This document shows, in pieces, positions 38,061-46,671 of a stretch of DNA of 64,000 nt. The translations under genes were made by a program, and so were the position numbers. The stretch is from Pseudorhodoplanes sp. (GTDB lineage: Bacteria > Pseudomonadota > Alphaproteobacteria > Rhizobiales > Xanthobacteraceae), in NCBI GenBank assembly GCA_032027085.1, contig JAVSMS010000001.1:2504501-2568500 (forward strand), read 5' to 3'. Each line of letters opens with the position of its first letter. Position 1 is the first letter of the stretch. The notes beneath the pieces were generated by a model. The model was given only the letters and a program-made list of their open reading frames with translations, ran no database searches and was not told the origin of the DNA.

Positions 38061-38531
38061 ATGGCCATCTCCCGCGATTATGTCCTGGATTTCGTCAGGG
38101 CCCGCGAGAATTGCGACGCGGAAAGACTAGCGGCATTTCTCGATGACGATGTGGATTGGCTGCTATCGGGCCCGGTTGATTTCCTGCCGCATTGCGGGCA
38201 CCGCAAGGGCAAGGCGGCCGTCATCGACATGGTCTGCCGGATCGCAACCGATACCTTCGAAACCCGAAATTTCGAGATGAAGCATCTGCTGGTTCAGGGC
38301 GACTATGCCGCGACGCTCAGCCGCTTTCATGCAACGCAAGCCATCACCAAGCGCACCATCAGCTATAGTGGCGCTCACTTCATGCGCTTTCGTAACGACA
38401 AGCTGCTCTGGTTTCGAGGACTGATCGACAGCCTGAGCGCGACCGAGCAAGTCGTGGGGCACGAATTAAATCTCGATTACACTCCAGAACTTATTTCCAT
38501 CGCGCCGGACGGCGAGCTGGTTGAAATCTGA
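38061..38531 (+). CDS. SnoaL-like (NTF2 fold) protein 2
   Basis: A 156-residue homologue of the preceding gene. Matching blocks are FVRARENCDAERLAAFLDDD, VDWLLSGPVDFLPHCGHRKG, YSGAHFMRFRNDKLLWFRGL and IDSLSATEQVVGHEL. The pair clearly derives from an old duplication: both have the GP-x-LPxCG segment and the IDS-x-x-A-x-EQV-x-GH ending, but overall identity by eye is modest. They may act as a heterodimer, since SnoaL-like proteins are commonly dimeric. The substrate is unknown. Confidence 0.82.
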   Translation: MAISRDYVLDFVRARENCDAERLAAFLDDDVDWLLSGPVDFLPHCGHRKGKAAVIDMVCRIATDTFETRNFEMKHLLVQGDYAATLSRFHATQAITKRTISYSGAHFMRFRNDKLLWFRGLIDSLSATEQVVGHELNLDYTPELISIAPDGELVEI

Positions 38532-38632
38532 ATTGCCCCTTTTCTGTTGCTTTCCGAGCGCCGATGGCTGCACGCACTGGCGCCGCGTGGCGCAGCGTGA
38601 AATGTTGTAGCATCGCCTTCAAGGAGACTTGC

Positions 38633-39187
38633 ATGCATCACCGTTTGTTTCTTCTTGCTCTGAGTGTCTGCACCGCCGCCCCAACCATGGCCGCCGAAAT
38701 GCCGCCGCGCAAGCCGGGTCTGTGGGAAATGCGCATGAGCATGGACGGCGTGAAGATGCCGCCGCAACTGGCGCAGCATTGCATCGATGCCGAGACCGAC
38801 AAGCTGATGAGCGACATGGGCAACGGCATGCAGAAGGAGATGTGCGAGAAGCACGAGATGAGCAAGAACGGCGACACGCTAGTCGTCGATTCGGTCTGCA
38901 ATATCGGCGGCGTGAACACGACGACCCGTGCGGAAATCACCGGCGATTTCAACAGCGCTTACACGGTGAAGGTTCATTCTAGGCGCGCAGATTCTCCGGC
39001 GGCGAAAAAGATGCCGGGACCGGCCGAGATGAACATGACCATCGCGGCGAATTGGACCGGCGAATGCAAGAAGGGCCAGAAGCCGGGCGACATGATCATG
39101 CCGGGCGGCGTGAAGCTGAATGTCCGCGACATGCAGAAGATGCAGGCAGGGCAGGGGACGCCGGCTGCAACGCAGAAGAAGCCGTAG
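38633..39187 (+). CDS. DUF3617 family periplasmic protein
   Basis: A 184-residue protein with a signal peptide (HHRLFLLALSVCTAAPTMAA), then PPRKPGLWEMRMSMDGVKMP, the conserved opening of DUF3617. Four Cys residues in the middle (QHCID, EMCEK, SVCNIG, GECKKG) probably form disulfides. A Lys/Gln-rich tail closes it. The function is unknown. The ATG is chosen on the signal peptide and an AAGGAGA site 5-11 bases upstream. It is convergent with hisS. Confidence 0.82.
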   Translation: MHHRLFLLALSVCTAAPTMAAEMPPRKPGLWEMRMSMDGVKMPPQLAQHCIDAETDKLMSDMGNGMQKEMCEKHEMSKNGDTLVVDSVCNIGGVNTTTRAEITGDFNSAYTVKVHSRRADSPAAKKMPGPAEMNMTIAANWTGECKKGQKPGDMIMPGGVKLNVRDMQKMQAGQGTPAATQKKP

Positions 39188-39196
39188 CAGTTATTG

Positions 39197-39273
39197 GTCA
39201 TCGCCGGGCTTGACCCGACGATCCATCCTTTTTGCGAACATGATGGATGCGCGGGTCGAGCCCACGCATGACG
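39197..39273. repeat. Palindromic intergenic repeat, GTCATCGCCGGGCTTGACCC type
   Basis: Two inverted arms, GTCATCGCCGGGCTTGACCC...GATCCATC and GATGGATGCGCGGGTCGAGC...CATGAC, face each other across a short AT-rich centre. A related element lies at 42330-42413. It occupies the gap between the DUF3617 and hisS stops and reaches the hisS stop region without entering conserved coding sequence. Confidence 0.72.
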
Positions 39274-39279
39274 ATGTGT

Positions 39280-40884
39280 CTACTTCACCCCGTGCCGCGC
39301 GAGCACCTCGCGCACGGCCTCGACCAGCTTCTCTTCCTTCACCGCGAACTGCGCCGGCCGCGTTTCGCGCCATTCCTGGTTCGAGGCGATGGCGGCTGCG
39401 GCTTTCGCACCCTCAATCAGGTCCTTGATCTGCACCTCGCCTTTCGCCTTTTCGTCACCGCCCTGGATGATGGCGCAGGGTGAGTTGCGGCGGTCGGCGT
39501 ATTTCAGCTGATTGCCGAAATTCTTCGGGTTGCCGAGATAGAGCTCGGCGCGAATGCCAGCATTGCGCAGCGTCGCCACCATCTTCTGGTAGTCGGCAAT
39601 GCGGTCGCGGTCGAACACGGTGACAACCACGGGGCCGTGCTCGGCCTTGGAGTCCAGCTTGCCGATCAGCGTCAGCGCCGCCTGCAGGCGCGAGACGCCG
39701 ATGGAAAAACCGGTTGCCGGTACCGGTTCGCCGCGGAAGCGCGACACGAGCCCGTCATAGCGCCCACCGCCGCCAACAGAACCGAAACGCACCGGCCGGC
39801 CTTTCTCGTCCTTCGTTTCGATCAGCAGCTCAACTTCGTAGACGGGTCCGGTATAATATTCGAGGCCGCGCACGACATCAGGAGCGATACGAATTCGTTT
39901 CGAGCCGTACCCGGCTGCGCGCCCAACGGCGATAATTTGTCGAAGTTCAGAAATCGCTTCGCGACCTGTCGTCGATCTTTCAAACAACTGGTTCCAATGA
40001 TCGAGAAGTCGTTCGTTATCGAAATAGACTCGCTTTCCGTCGAGCGCCGGATTGGCGAGATGCAGGCTGCTTGCATCGATCCAATCATTATCATCGCGCA
40101 ATTCGTCGGAGTCTTTGCTAGGTAAGGAGTAGATAGTGTTTTGCGCTGGGGTGACGAATCTCAGCAAGGCGTCGATCACGAGGGGGAGCAATCCTGCGCC
40201 CTTGGTAAAATCGCCACTCTCGTCTTTTCGACCTTCGCCAAGCAGGGCTCGGACCCCGTCGTCGCCAATCCGATCACGCTTATCGATCGCGCGAAGAATA
40301 GTGAGGCGCCTCGCTGCGTTCTCATCGCCGGTAATCCCCATCTCTTCCATTATGCCATCAAGAATCTTGCGGCTATTCACCTTTACGACATATTCGCCGC
40401 GCTCGAACCCAAGCCGCTCCATCGTATCCGCAGCCATCATGCAGATTTCAGCGTCAGCGGCGGGCGAGGCAGAGCCGACCGTATCGGCATCGAACTGCAT
40501 GAATTGCCGGAAGCGGCCAGGTCCTGGCTTTTCATTACGGAACACCCAGCCGAAGCGATAGCTGCGATAGGGCTTCGGCAGGGTATCGAAATTCTCCGCC
40601 ACATAACGGGCGAGTGGGGCGGTGAGATCGTAGCGCAGCGACAGCCACTGCTCGTCGTCGTCTTGGAACGAGAACACGCCTTCGTTCGGCCGGTCCTGGT
40701 CGGGCAGGAACTTGCCGAGCGCGTCGGTATATTCGATCGCCGGCGTCTCCACCGGCTCGAAGCCGTAAAGCTCGTAGACCTCGCGAATAGTGTCGGTCAT
40801 GCGTCGCGTGGCCGCGATCTCGGCCGGTCCGCGGTCGGACAGGCCGCGCGGCAGCCGCGCTTTCAGCTTCTGGGGCTTCGCCAT
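39280..40884 (-). CDS. hisS: Histidyl-tRNA synthetase HisS
   Basis: Charges tRNA-His. The alphaproteobacterial form shows [40 protein letters not shown], motif 2 [20 protein letters not shown], then [33 protein letters not shown] and the C-terminal anticodon-binding domain. At 534 residues it is longer than many HisRS. Residues about 188-335 are encoded by DNA visibly poorer in GC than the two ends (43-58 percent in most of the 60-base lines I counted, against about 70 percent in a flank line), and that segment looks unlike the usual alphaproteobacterial insertion domain. Confidence 0.95.
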   Translation of the reverse strand: MAKPQKLKARLPRGLSDRGPAEIAATRRMTDTIREVYELYGFEPVETPAIEYTDALGKFLPDQDRPNEGVFSFQDDDEQWLSLRYDLTAPLARYVAENFDTLPKPYRSYRFGWVFRNEKPGPGRFRQFMQFDADTVGSASPAADAEICMMAADTMERLGFERGEYVVKVNSRKILDGIMEEMGITGDENAARRLTILRAIDKRDRIGDDGVRALLGEGRKDESGDFTKGAGLLPLVIDALLRFVTPAQNTIYSLPSKDSDELRDDNDWIDASSLHLANPALDGKRVYFDNERLLDHWNQLFERSTTGREAISELRQIIAVGRAAGYGSKRIRIAPDVVRGLEYYTGPVYEVELLIETKDEKGRPVRFGSVGGGGRYDGLVSRFRGEPVPATGFSIGVSRLQAALTLIGKLDSKAEHGPVVVTVFDRDRIADYQKMVATLRNAGIRAELYLGNPKNFGNQLKYADRRNSPCAIIQGGDEKAKGEVQIKDLIEGAKAAAAIASNQEWRETRPAQFAVKEEKLVEAVREVLARHGVK

Positions 40885-40975
40885 TATCGTCTAAAGTCCA
40901 TGGTAGGGATTGGCGCGGTGGTAGCAGCCGGGCCATATAGCGGCAAGCACCCTGCCCGAACATGAGGAGCGCAGC

Positions 40976-42322
40976 ATGTCCCGCGCGTCGACCCAGACCG
41001 TCGCCACGGCCATCCCCAACGATCTCGAAAGCTTCTGGATGCCGTTCACGGCCAACCGCGCTTTCAAGGGCCGGCCGCGCATGGTCGCCCGCGCCAAGGA
41101 CATGCACTATTACACGCCCGAAGGCCGCGCAGTCCTCGACAGCGCCGCCGGGCTTTGGTGCACCAATGCCGGGCACAACCGCGACCCGATCGTGCACGCA
41201 ATCCAGCAGCAGGCCGCCGAGCTCGATTTCGCGCCGACCTTCCAGTTCGGCCATCCGCGCGCCTTCGAACTGGCGAGCCGTATTGCCGCGCTTGCGCCGG
41301 GCGATCTCGACCATGTGTTCTTCTGTAATTCCGGCTCGGAGGCGGCCGACACCGCGCTCAAGATCGCGCTCGCCTACTGGAATGCGAAGGGGCAGGCGCA
41401 ACGGGTGCGTTTGATCGGGCGCGAACGCGGCTATCATGGCGTCGGCTTTGGCGGCATGGCAGTCGGCGGGCTTGGCAACAACCGCAAGCAGTTCGGCGCG
41501 CTGCTGGCCGCCGTCGATCATCTGCCGCACACTTACAGCCGCGAGCAGCAGGCCTTCTCGAGAGGCGAGCCGGAATGGGGTGCGCATCTCGCCGACGATC
41601 TCGAACGCCTTGTCGCGCTGCACAGCGATTCGACGATCGCCGCCGTGATCGTTGAGCCGATGGCGGGCTCGACTGCTGTGCTTCCAGCGCCCAAGGGATA
41701 TCTGCAGCGGCTGCGCGCGATCTGCGACAAATACGGCATCCTCCTCATCTTCGACGAGGTGATCACCGGCTTCGGTCGTCTCGGCCATGCCTTCGCCGCG
41801 GAACGCTATGGCGTTGTTCCGGACATGATTACGTTTGCCAAGGGCGTGACCTCCGGATCGGCGCCGATGGGCGGCGTGATCGTGCGCAAGGGAATCCACG
41901 ACGCTTTCATGAACGGACCTGAGCATGTCGTCGAACTGTTCCACGGCTACACCTATTCGGCGCATCCGATTGCCGTCGCAGCCGGGCTGGCGACGCTGGA
42001 ACTGTATCGTCAGGAAAAACTGTTCGAGCGTGCGAAGAAGCTCGAGCCGGTCTGGTACGATGCGGCCATGAGTCTGAAAGGCTTGCCGAACGTGCTCGAC
42101 ATCCGCTGCGTAGGATTGACGGTCGGCATCGATCTCGCGTCCAAGCCCGATGCTGTCGGCAAGCGCGGATATGAGGCGATGGAGCGCGGCTTCCATGATG
42201 AGAGCATCATGTTCCGCATTGTCGGCGATGCGATTGCCGCCTCGCCACCGCTGATCGTGAGCGAAGCTCAGATCGGCGAGATTTTTGAGAAGATCGGGAA
42301 GGTCATTAAATCGCTGAGTTAG
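40976..42322 (+). CDS. Omega-amino acid:pyruvate aminotransferase (class III)
   Basis: A 448-residue PLP enzyme. FWMPFTANRAFKGRPRMVAR and DSAAGLWCTNAGHN open it. FFCNSGSEAADTALKIALAY, LLIFDEVITGFGRLGHAFAA (Asp to PLP nitrogen) and TFAKGVTSGSAPMGGV (PLP Lys) are the class III sites. It matches the beta-alanine/omega-amino acid:pyruvate transaminase group rather than ornithine or GABA enzymes. It runs divergent from hisS. The role may be amine or beta-alanine breakdown. Confidence 0.9.
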   Translation: MSRASTQTVATAIPNDLESFWMPFTANRAFKGRPRMVARAKDMHYYTPEGRAVLDSAAGLWCTNAGHNRDPIVHAIQQQAAELDFAPTFQFGHPRAFELASRIAALAPGDLDHVFFCNSGSEAADTALKIALAYWNAKGQAQRVRLIGRERGYHGVGFGGMAVGGLGNNRKQFGALLAAVDHLPHTYSREQQAFSRGEPEWGAHLADDLERLVALHSDSTIAAVIVEPMAGSTAVLPAPKGYLQRLRAICDKYGILLIFDEVITGFGRLGHAFAAERYGVVPDMITFAKGVTSGSAPMGGVIVRKGIHDAFMNGPEHVVELFHGYTYSAHPIAVAAGLATLELYRQEKLFERAKKLEPVWYDAAMSLKGLPNVLDIRCVGLTVGIDLASKPDAVGKRGYEAMERGFHDESIMFRIVGDAIAASPPLIVSEAQIGEIFEKIGKVIKSLS

Positions 42323-42329
42323 AATTTCC

Positions 42330-42413
42330 GTCATGCCCCGACTTGTACCGGGCATCCAAGCCTTGCGTGACCCTATCAAAGACGTGGATGGCAGGGACAA
42401 GCCCGACCATGAC
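42330..42413. repeat. Palindromic intergenic repeat, GTCATGCCCCGACTTGT type
   Basis: Inverted arms GTCATGCCCCGACTTGTACC...GGCATCCA and GTGGATGGCAGGGACAAGCC...CATGAC frame a short centre, in the gap between the convergent aminotransferase and GT2 genes. Same family as the element at 39197-39273. Confidence 0.75.
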
Positions 42414-42424
42414 GATTCAATAGC

Positions 42425-43402
42425 TCACTCCGCCGGCTGCTTCAGCGGCGTGATCGTGCCGCGTTCGCGGTCGGCTTCCGTCTCGGCGATGATGTAGGTC
42501 GGCCGTCCGCGCGCTTCGCGCAGGATGCGGCCGATATATTCGCCGATGATGCCGAGCACCAGCAATTGCGCGGCGCCGAGAATAGCGAGGGTTGCCATCA
42601 TTGACGTCCAGCCGGTCACCGTCCCTTCCACGAAGAAATAACTGGCGACCGTATAGACAAGTAGCAGAAATCCCATTGCCGCCAGACCGAGCGCGAGCCA
42701 GATGGCAAGCCGAAGCGGGCGCACGCTGTGCGCGGCGATACCTGTGACGGCGAGATCGATCATGCGCTTCAGCGTGTACTTGCTGTCGCCATGGATGCGG
42801 GCGCCGCGCGAGAAGGCGATCGAGGTCATCGGGAACCCAAGCCATCGCACCAGCGCGCGCAGGAAGACATCCTGATCCTGCAATCCGTTGACAGTGTCGA
42901 CGACCGAGCGGTCGAGCAGCATGAAATCGGCGCTTCCGGGCTCAATGCTGACGTCTCCGATGGCGTCCAGCACGCGATAATAGAGTCGCGAGGTGATTCG
43001 TTTGAGCGCCGGCAAATCGGCTTCGCCATCGTCGCGGCGGGTTACAACAATCTTCGCGCCTTCGCGCCAGGCTGCGAGCAGTTGGGGAATGAGTTCCGGC
43101 GGATGCTCGAAGTCGCAATCCATCAGGATGACTGCGCGCCCGCGCGCATGCCGCAAGCCTGCGCGCAACGCGGCCTGGTGGCCGAAATTGCGGGTGAAGG
43201 AGAGATAGCGGACGGATGGCTCTGTGGCCGCCGCCGTGCGGATTGCGGCGAGCGTGCCGTCGCCCGATCCGTCATCGACAAAGATGATTTCGCAGCGGCC
43301 GAACGGTCGCAGCAACTCGGCCAGCGCCGTGGCCATGGGACCGATATTGCCAGCCTCGTTGTGGGCGGGCAGTACGACCGAGATGTCCGGAAAGTTCGGC
43401 AT
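42425..43402 (-). CDS. Second polyprenyl-phosphate glycosyltransferase, GtrB-like (GT2)
   Basis: A 325-residue GT2 enzyme like the one at 33.5 kb: ISVVLPAHNEAGNIGPMATA, IIFVDDGSGDGTLAAIRTAA, TRNFGHQAALRAGLRHARG and LMDCDFEHPPELIPQLLAAW, in which the usual DGD/DAD metal motif reads DCD. Two C-terminal membrane helices follow. It is divergent from a GT39-type gene 118 bases away, a plausible user of the polyprenyl-linked sugar. ATG 43402 is preferred to a GTG one codon upstream. Confidence 0.9.
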   Translation of the reverse strand: MPNFPDISVVLPAHNEAGNIGPMATALAELLRPFGRCEIIFVDDGSGDGTLAAIRTAAATEPSVRYLSFTRNFGHQAALRAGLRHARGRAVILMDCDFEHPPELIPQLLAAWREGAKIVVTRRDDGEADLPALKRITSRLYYRVLDAIGDVSIEPGSADFMLLDRSVVDTVNGLQDQDVFLRALVRWLGFPMTSIAFSRGARIHGDSKYTLKRMIDLAVTGIAAHSVRPLRLAIWLALGLAAMGFLLLVYTVASYFFVEGTVTGWTSMMATLAILGAAQLLVLGIIGEYIGRILREARGRPTYIIAETEADRERGTITPLKQPAE

Positions 43403-43519
43403 CACCTATCCATGCGCGCGCTCGGCCATTGACGGCAGCGGGCTTGCGGGGCACTCATCGCCTCGCGCAACAAGGCAAATCTTGGCCCATAAGCCAAGCG
43501 CATTCAACGGGGAGGGTTT

Positions 43520-45061
43520 ATGGGGGCAATCGGGGCAAAAACCGCCGATTTGCTGACTGCCACGATTGACGTCGCGCGCCGACAGCCCGGCCGGGTGCTG
43601 GCGGCTGTGCTGGCCGCTCATCTGGTCATCTGGACCCTGCTGCCGATCCCGCTGAGCCCCAATCTGCAACTTGACCTCGCCGAGGCGCTGGCCTTGGGCA
43701 AGGAATGGCAGATCGGCTACTGGAAGCATCCGCCGCTGCCGTGGTGGGCGGCCGATCTCATCTATCAGATCACCGGCACGATCTATTCGGTCTATCTGCT
43801 CGGCCCGCTCGCCGTCGTGATCTGTATGCTCGGCGTCTATTTCCTCGCCCGCGATATCGTCGGGCCGGTCCAGGCGCTGATCCCTGTCCTCGCGCTGGAA
43901 GGAATCCACTATTACAATTTTTCCGCGGTGAAATTCGCGCATGACCAGATGCAATTGCCGATCTGGGCCTGGGCCGGATTTTTCCTGTATCGCGCGCTGG
44001 TGCGCGGGCAGGCGCTGTATTGGATCGGCGCCGGCGCAATGGTGGCGCTGGCCTTCTGGACCAAATATTCCGCATTCGTTTTCGGACTGAGCCTTGCGCT
44101 TTTCCTGCTGCTCGATCCGAGCGCGCGCCGCGCGTGGCGCACACCCGGGCCGTATCTGATGGCGCTGGCTTTCGGCGTGGTGATCGCGCCGCATGTCGCC
44201 TGGCTTCTGGATCATCTAACGCAAAGCCCACTCATCTACGCTGAACTGCGCGCGCGCCAGGCGGAGCGTTGGTATCAATTCATCACGTTTCCGCTGCGCT
44301 GGATCGGCGGGCAGTTTTTCTTCGTGCTGCCGGCGCTGGTGATGCTGGGATTCGCTTACGGACCGCGACCGATTGTTCAACAGGCGGACGGCGCGCTCGC
44401 CTTCGCACGACGCTATGTGACGATGCTTGCTTTCGGTCCGTTCCTCATCGTCACCATGGCTTCGATTCTGGGCGGCCGATTGGCCGTCTTGCTGTGGGGC
44501 TATCCGCTCTGGTCGTTTTTGCCCTTGGCGGCGACGGTCTGGTTCGGTCCGGTTGTGGATACGGCGCGGCTGAAAGCTTTCGCGGCGGCTTGTGCCGTGA
44601 TCTTTGTGGCGATGCCGGTCTTGTACTGGGCGGTTCCGGTCATTGAGCCGCTGTTCCGGGAACGGACCATGGCCATTCATTTTCCGGGACGGATGGCGGC
44701 AGATATCCTCACCAGAACCTGGCACGAGAAGACCGGATCCCCGCTCGTTTACGTGACGGGTGACGAGCATGCGGCCAACAGCATCGCGGTTTATTCGCCT
44801 GATCGACCCCATGTGATCGTTTACGGAATTCTGCAAGGTCCATCGGCCCGGAGCCCTTGGGCGCAGCTTGCCGACGTCAAGCGACGCGGAGCATTGGTGG
44901 TCTGGGAGGAGGGGGCCGGCGGTGAGTCGTTTTTTCCGGCATGGCGGGCAAATTTGCCGGGCTTCGACGAGAACGCGTCGTCGGTCCTCGAACTTCCGCT
45001 GCTCTCACGCCACCCAAGGATCATCCGGCTGCGCTATGTGATGATCCCGCCTCGGGAATAA
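43520..45061 (+). CDS. Glycosyltransferase family 39 (ArnT/PMT_2-like) membrane protein
   Basis: A 513-residue protein with about ten to twelve membrane helices and the PMT_2 layout: an acidic residue in the first loop (PNLQLDLAEALALGKEW), WQIGYWKHPPLPWWAADLIY, then LALEGIHYYNFSAVKFAHDQ. Such enzymes move a sugar from a polyprenyl-phosphate donor to lipid A, protein or another envelope acceptor on the periplasmic side. The donor may be made by the divergent GtrB-like enzyme. The acceptor is unknown. Confidence 0.88.
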   Translation: MGAIGAKTADLLTATIDVARRQPGRVLAAVLAAHLVIWTLLPIPLSPNLQLDLAEALALGKEWQIGYWKHPPLPWWAADLIYQITGTIYSVYLLGPLAVVICMLGVYFLARDIVGPVQALIPVLALEGIHYYNFSAVKFAHDQMQLPIWAWAGFFLYRALVRGQALYWIGAGAMVALAFWTKYSAFVFGLSLALFLLLDPSARRAWRTPGPYLMALAFGVVIAPHVAWLLDHLTQSPLIYAELRARQAERWYQFITFPLRWIGGQFFFVLPALVMLGFAYGPRPIVQQADGALAFARRYVTMLAFGPFLIVTMASILGGRLAVLLWGYPLWSFLPLAATVWFGPVVDTARLKAFAAACAVIFVAMPVLYWAVPVIEPLFRERTMAIHFPGRMAADILTRTWHEKTGSPLVYVTGDEHAANSIAVYSPDRPHVIVYGILQGPSARSPWAQLADVKRRGALVVWEEGAGGESFFPAWRANLPGFDENASSVLELPLLSRHPRIIRLRYVMIPPRE

Positions 45062-45174
45062 TGCTGCACAGCTCTGACCCGGCGCGGCACCAAGTTCGCT
45101 TGCGCTGCACGATGCCGTAAGAGACAGTAGCCCGGTTCAGACCGAATCACTGAGAGGCGTCGACGGGCTTCTAC

Positions 45175-46635
45175 ATGCTGCGCATCACTGCCATTTTTGT
45201 CGCGGTCTGCATTGTTCTGATCGCGGCCTCGCTGGGTGTCGTCGTCTATCTACTGCTGGGCCTGTCGGTCGTGGAATCCGGAATTGTGGCGCTGGCGACG
45301 CTGACGGCGCTCGCGCTTTACAACGGCCTGTCGACCAGAGTCCGGGACCGAACCGATATTGGTGAACAGATTGCCGATCTGTCGCGAGGGACGGCCGACC
45401 TCGCCAAACAGGTCGCCGAACTCGGCCGCAGGGTGGTCGCCCTGGAAAGCGAAAATTCCGCAGCCCCCAAGCCGCGCGGAGCCGCCGACCCGCTGGTGGT
45501 CGAACTGGGCGAACTCGGCAGTCTGATGAAGCAGTTGGCGGAAACCGTCGCCGCTCATGACAGCAAGCTGGCCGCGATGACAGTCCCGCCGGCCGTGTCG
45601 AGCCTGCCTTCCACTGTTGCCGGGCAAGCCATGCCGCTTGCCGCGCCGCAGCCGGCCGACGCGCCGGTGCTGGTTATGCAAACGGCCGGTGGCACTCCGG
45701 TAGCCGATCGTTTGCCATTGGTGCCTACGGCGGTGCCTGAAACCAAGCCCGCTGTCCCGACCCAAGTCACGAGCGGCTTTTTCAAGGGCAAGACCGAGGA
45801 CGAGATTGTTGCGGTGATCCGCGGCGCCATCGACGCCAACCGTATCGATCTGTATCTGCAGCCGACCCTCACCCTGCCGCAGCGCAAGGTCCGCTATTAC
45901 GAAGCGATGACGCGGCTGCGCACCGACGACGGCACCCTCATTCTGCCCGGGGATTTTCTGGAGGTTGCCGAGCGCGCCGGGCTCATGCCCAAGATCGACA
46001 ACCTGCTGCTGTTCCGGTGCGTGCAGGTGTTGCGGCGCCTGCTAATGAAAAACCGCGAAATCGGGCTGTTCTGCAATATTTCCACAACCACCCTCAACGA
46101 TCTCGTTGTCTTTCCGCAATTCTCGCAGTTTCTGGAAGCAAATCGGGCGCTGACACCGTCGCTGATGCTGGAATTCACGCAAGACGCCTTCCGCGCCATG
46201 GGCGCGCTGGAGAGCGAAGGACTGGCCTCCTTGCGCGAACTGGGGTTCCGTTTCTCGATGGATCAAGTGAGGGACCTGCAATTCGGCCCGCGCGATCTGT
46301 CCGAGCGGGGAATCAAATTCGTGAAGGTTCCGGCGGCTTTGCTGCTCAACCGCGTGCCCGAATCCGCCGATATCCACACCGCAGACCTGTCCGATCTGCT
46401 CGGCCGTCACGGCATCAGCCTTGTCGCGGAGCGCATTGAGGCCGAATCGGTCGTAGTGGATCTGCTCGATTACGATGTGCGCTTCGGGCAGGGCTTCCTG
46501 TTCTCGCCGCCGCGTCCGGTGCGGGCCGAGGCGCTGCAAGGCGTGGCTGACCGCAACGACGTGGTGGCGCGCGACAGCATCCCCGATCCGCGCGAGATCG
46601 CGCCGGGCCTTCTCGGCGCCCGTGCGATGGGCTAA
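45175..46635 (+). CDS. TipF-like membrane protein with degenerate EAL domain
   Basis: A 486-residue protein: two N-terminal membrane helices (residues about 3-27 and 29-47), a coiled coil (about 60-140), a Pro/Ala linker and an EAL-type domain from about 200. Catalytic motifs are altered: EAL reads EAM (YYEAMTRLR), the ExTE region reads LEFTQD, and the DDFGTG loop reads MDQVRD; CNIS, VAERIE and QGFLFSPP remain. So it probably binds c-di-GMP without cleaving it. TM-coil-EAL order and degeneracy match TipF, a flagellar assembly factor in Caulobacter. Flagellar linkage is inferred. Confidence 0.82.
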   Translation: MLRITAIFVAVCIVLIAASLGVVVYLLLGLSVVESGIVALATLTALALYNGLSTRVRDRTDIGEQIADLSRGTADLAKQVAELGRRVVALESENSAAPKPRGAADPLVVELGELGSLMKQLAETVAAHDSKLAAMTVPPAVSSLPSTVAGQAMPLAAPQPADAPVLVMQTAGGTPVADRLPLVPTAVPETKPAVPTQVTSGFFKGKTEDEIVAVIRGAIDANRIDLYLQPTLTLPQRKVRYYEAMTRLRTDDGTLILPGDFLEVAERAGLMPKIDNLLLFRCVQVLRRLLMKNREIGLFCNISTTTLNDLVVFPQFSQFLEANRALTPSLMLEFTQDAFRAMGALESEGLASLRELGFRFSMDQVRDLQFGPRDLSERGIKFVKVPAALLLNRVPESADIHTADLSDLLGRHGISLVAERIEAESVVVDLLDYDVRFGQGFLFSPPRPVRAEALQGVADRNDVVARDSIPDPREIAPGLLGARAMG

Positions 46636-46671
46636 ACGGGCCGCTTCGTCGGCATTCCGGAATATCCCCGC

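Noticed and set aside
40535-42400. Minus-strand frame of about 620 codons opposite the omega-aminotransferase
   Set aside because: Antisense of a conserved PLP enzyme. Its first part runs through the intergenic repeat and its end lies in the hisS 5' region in another frame.
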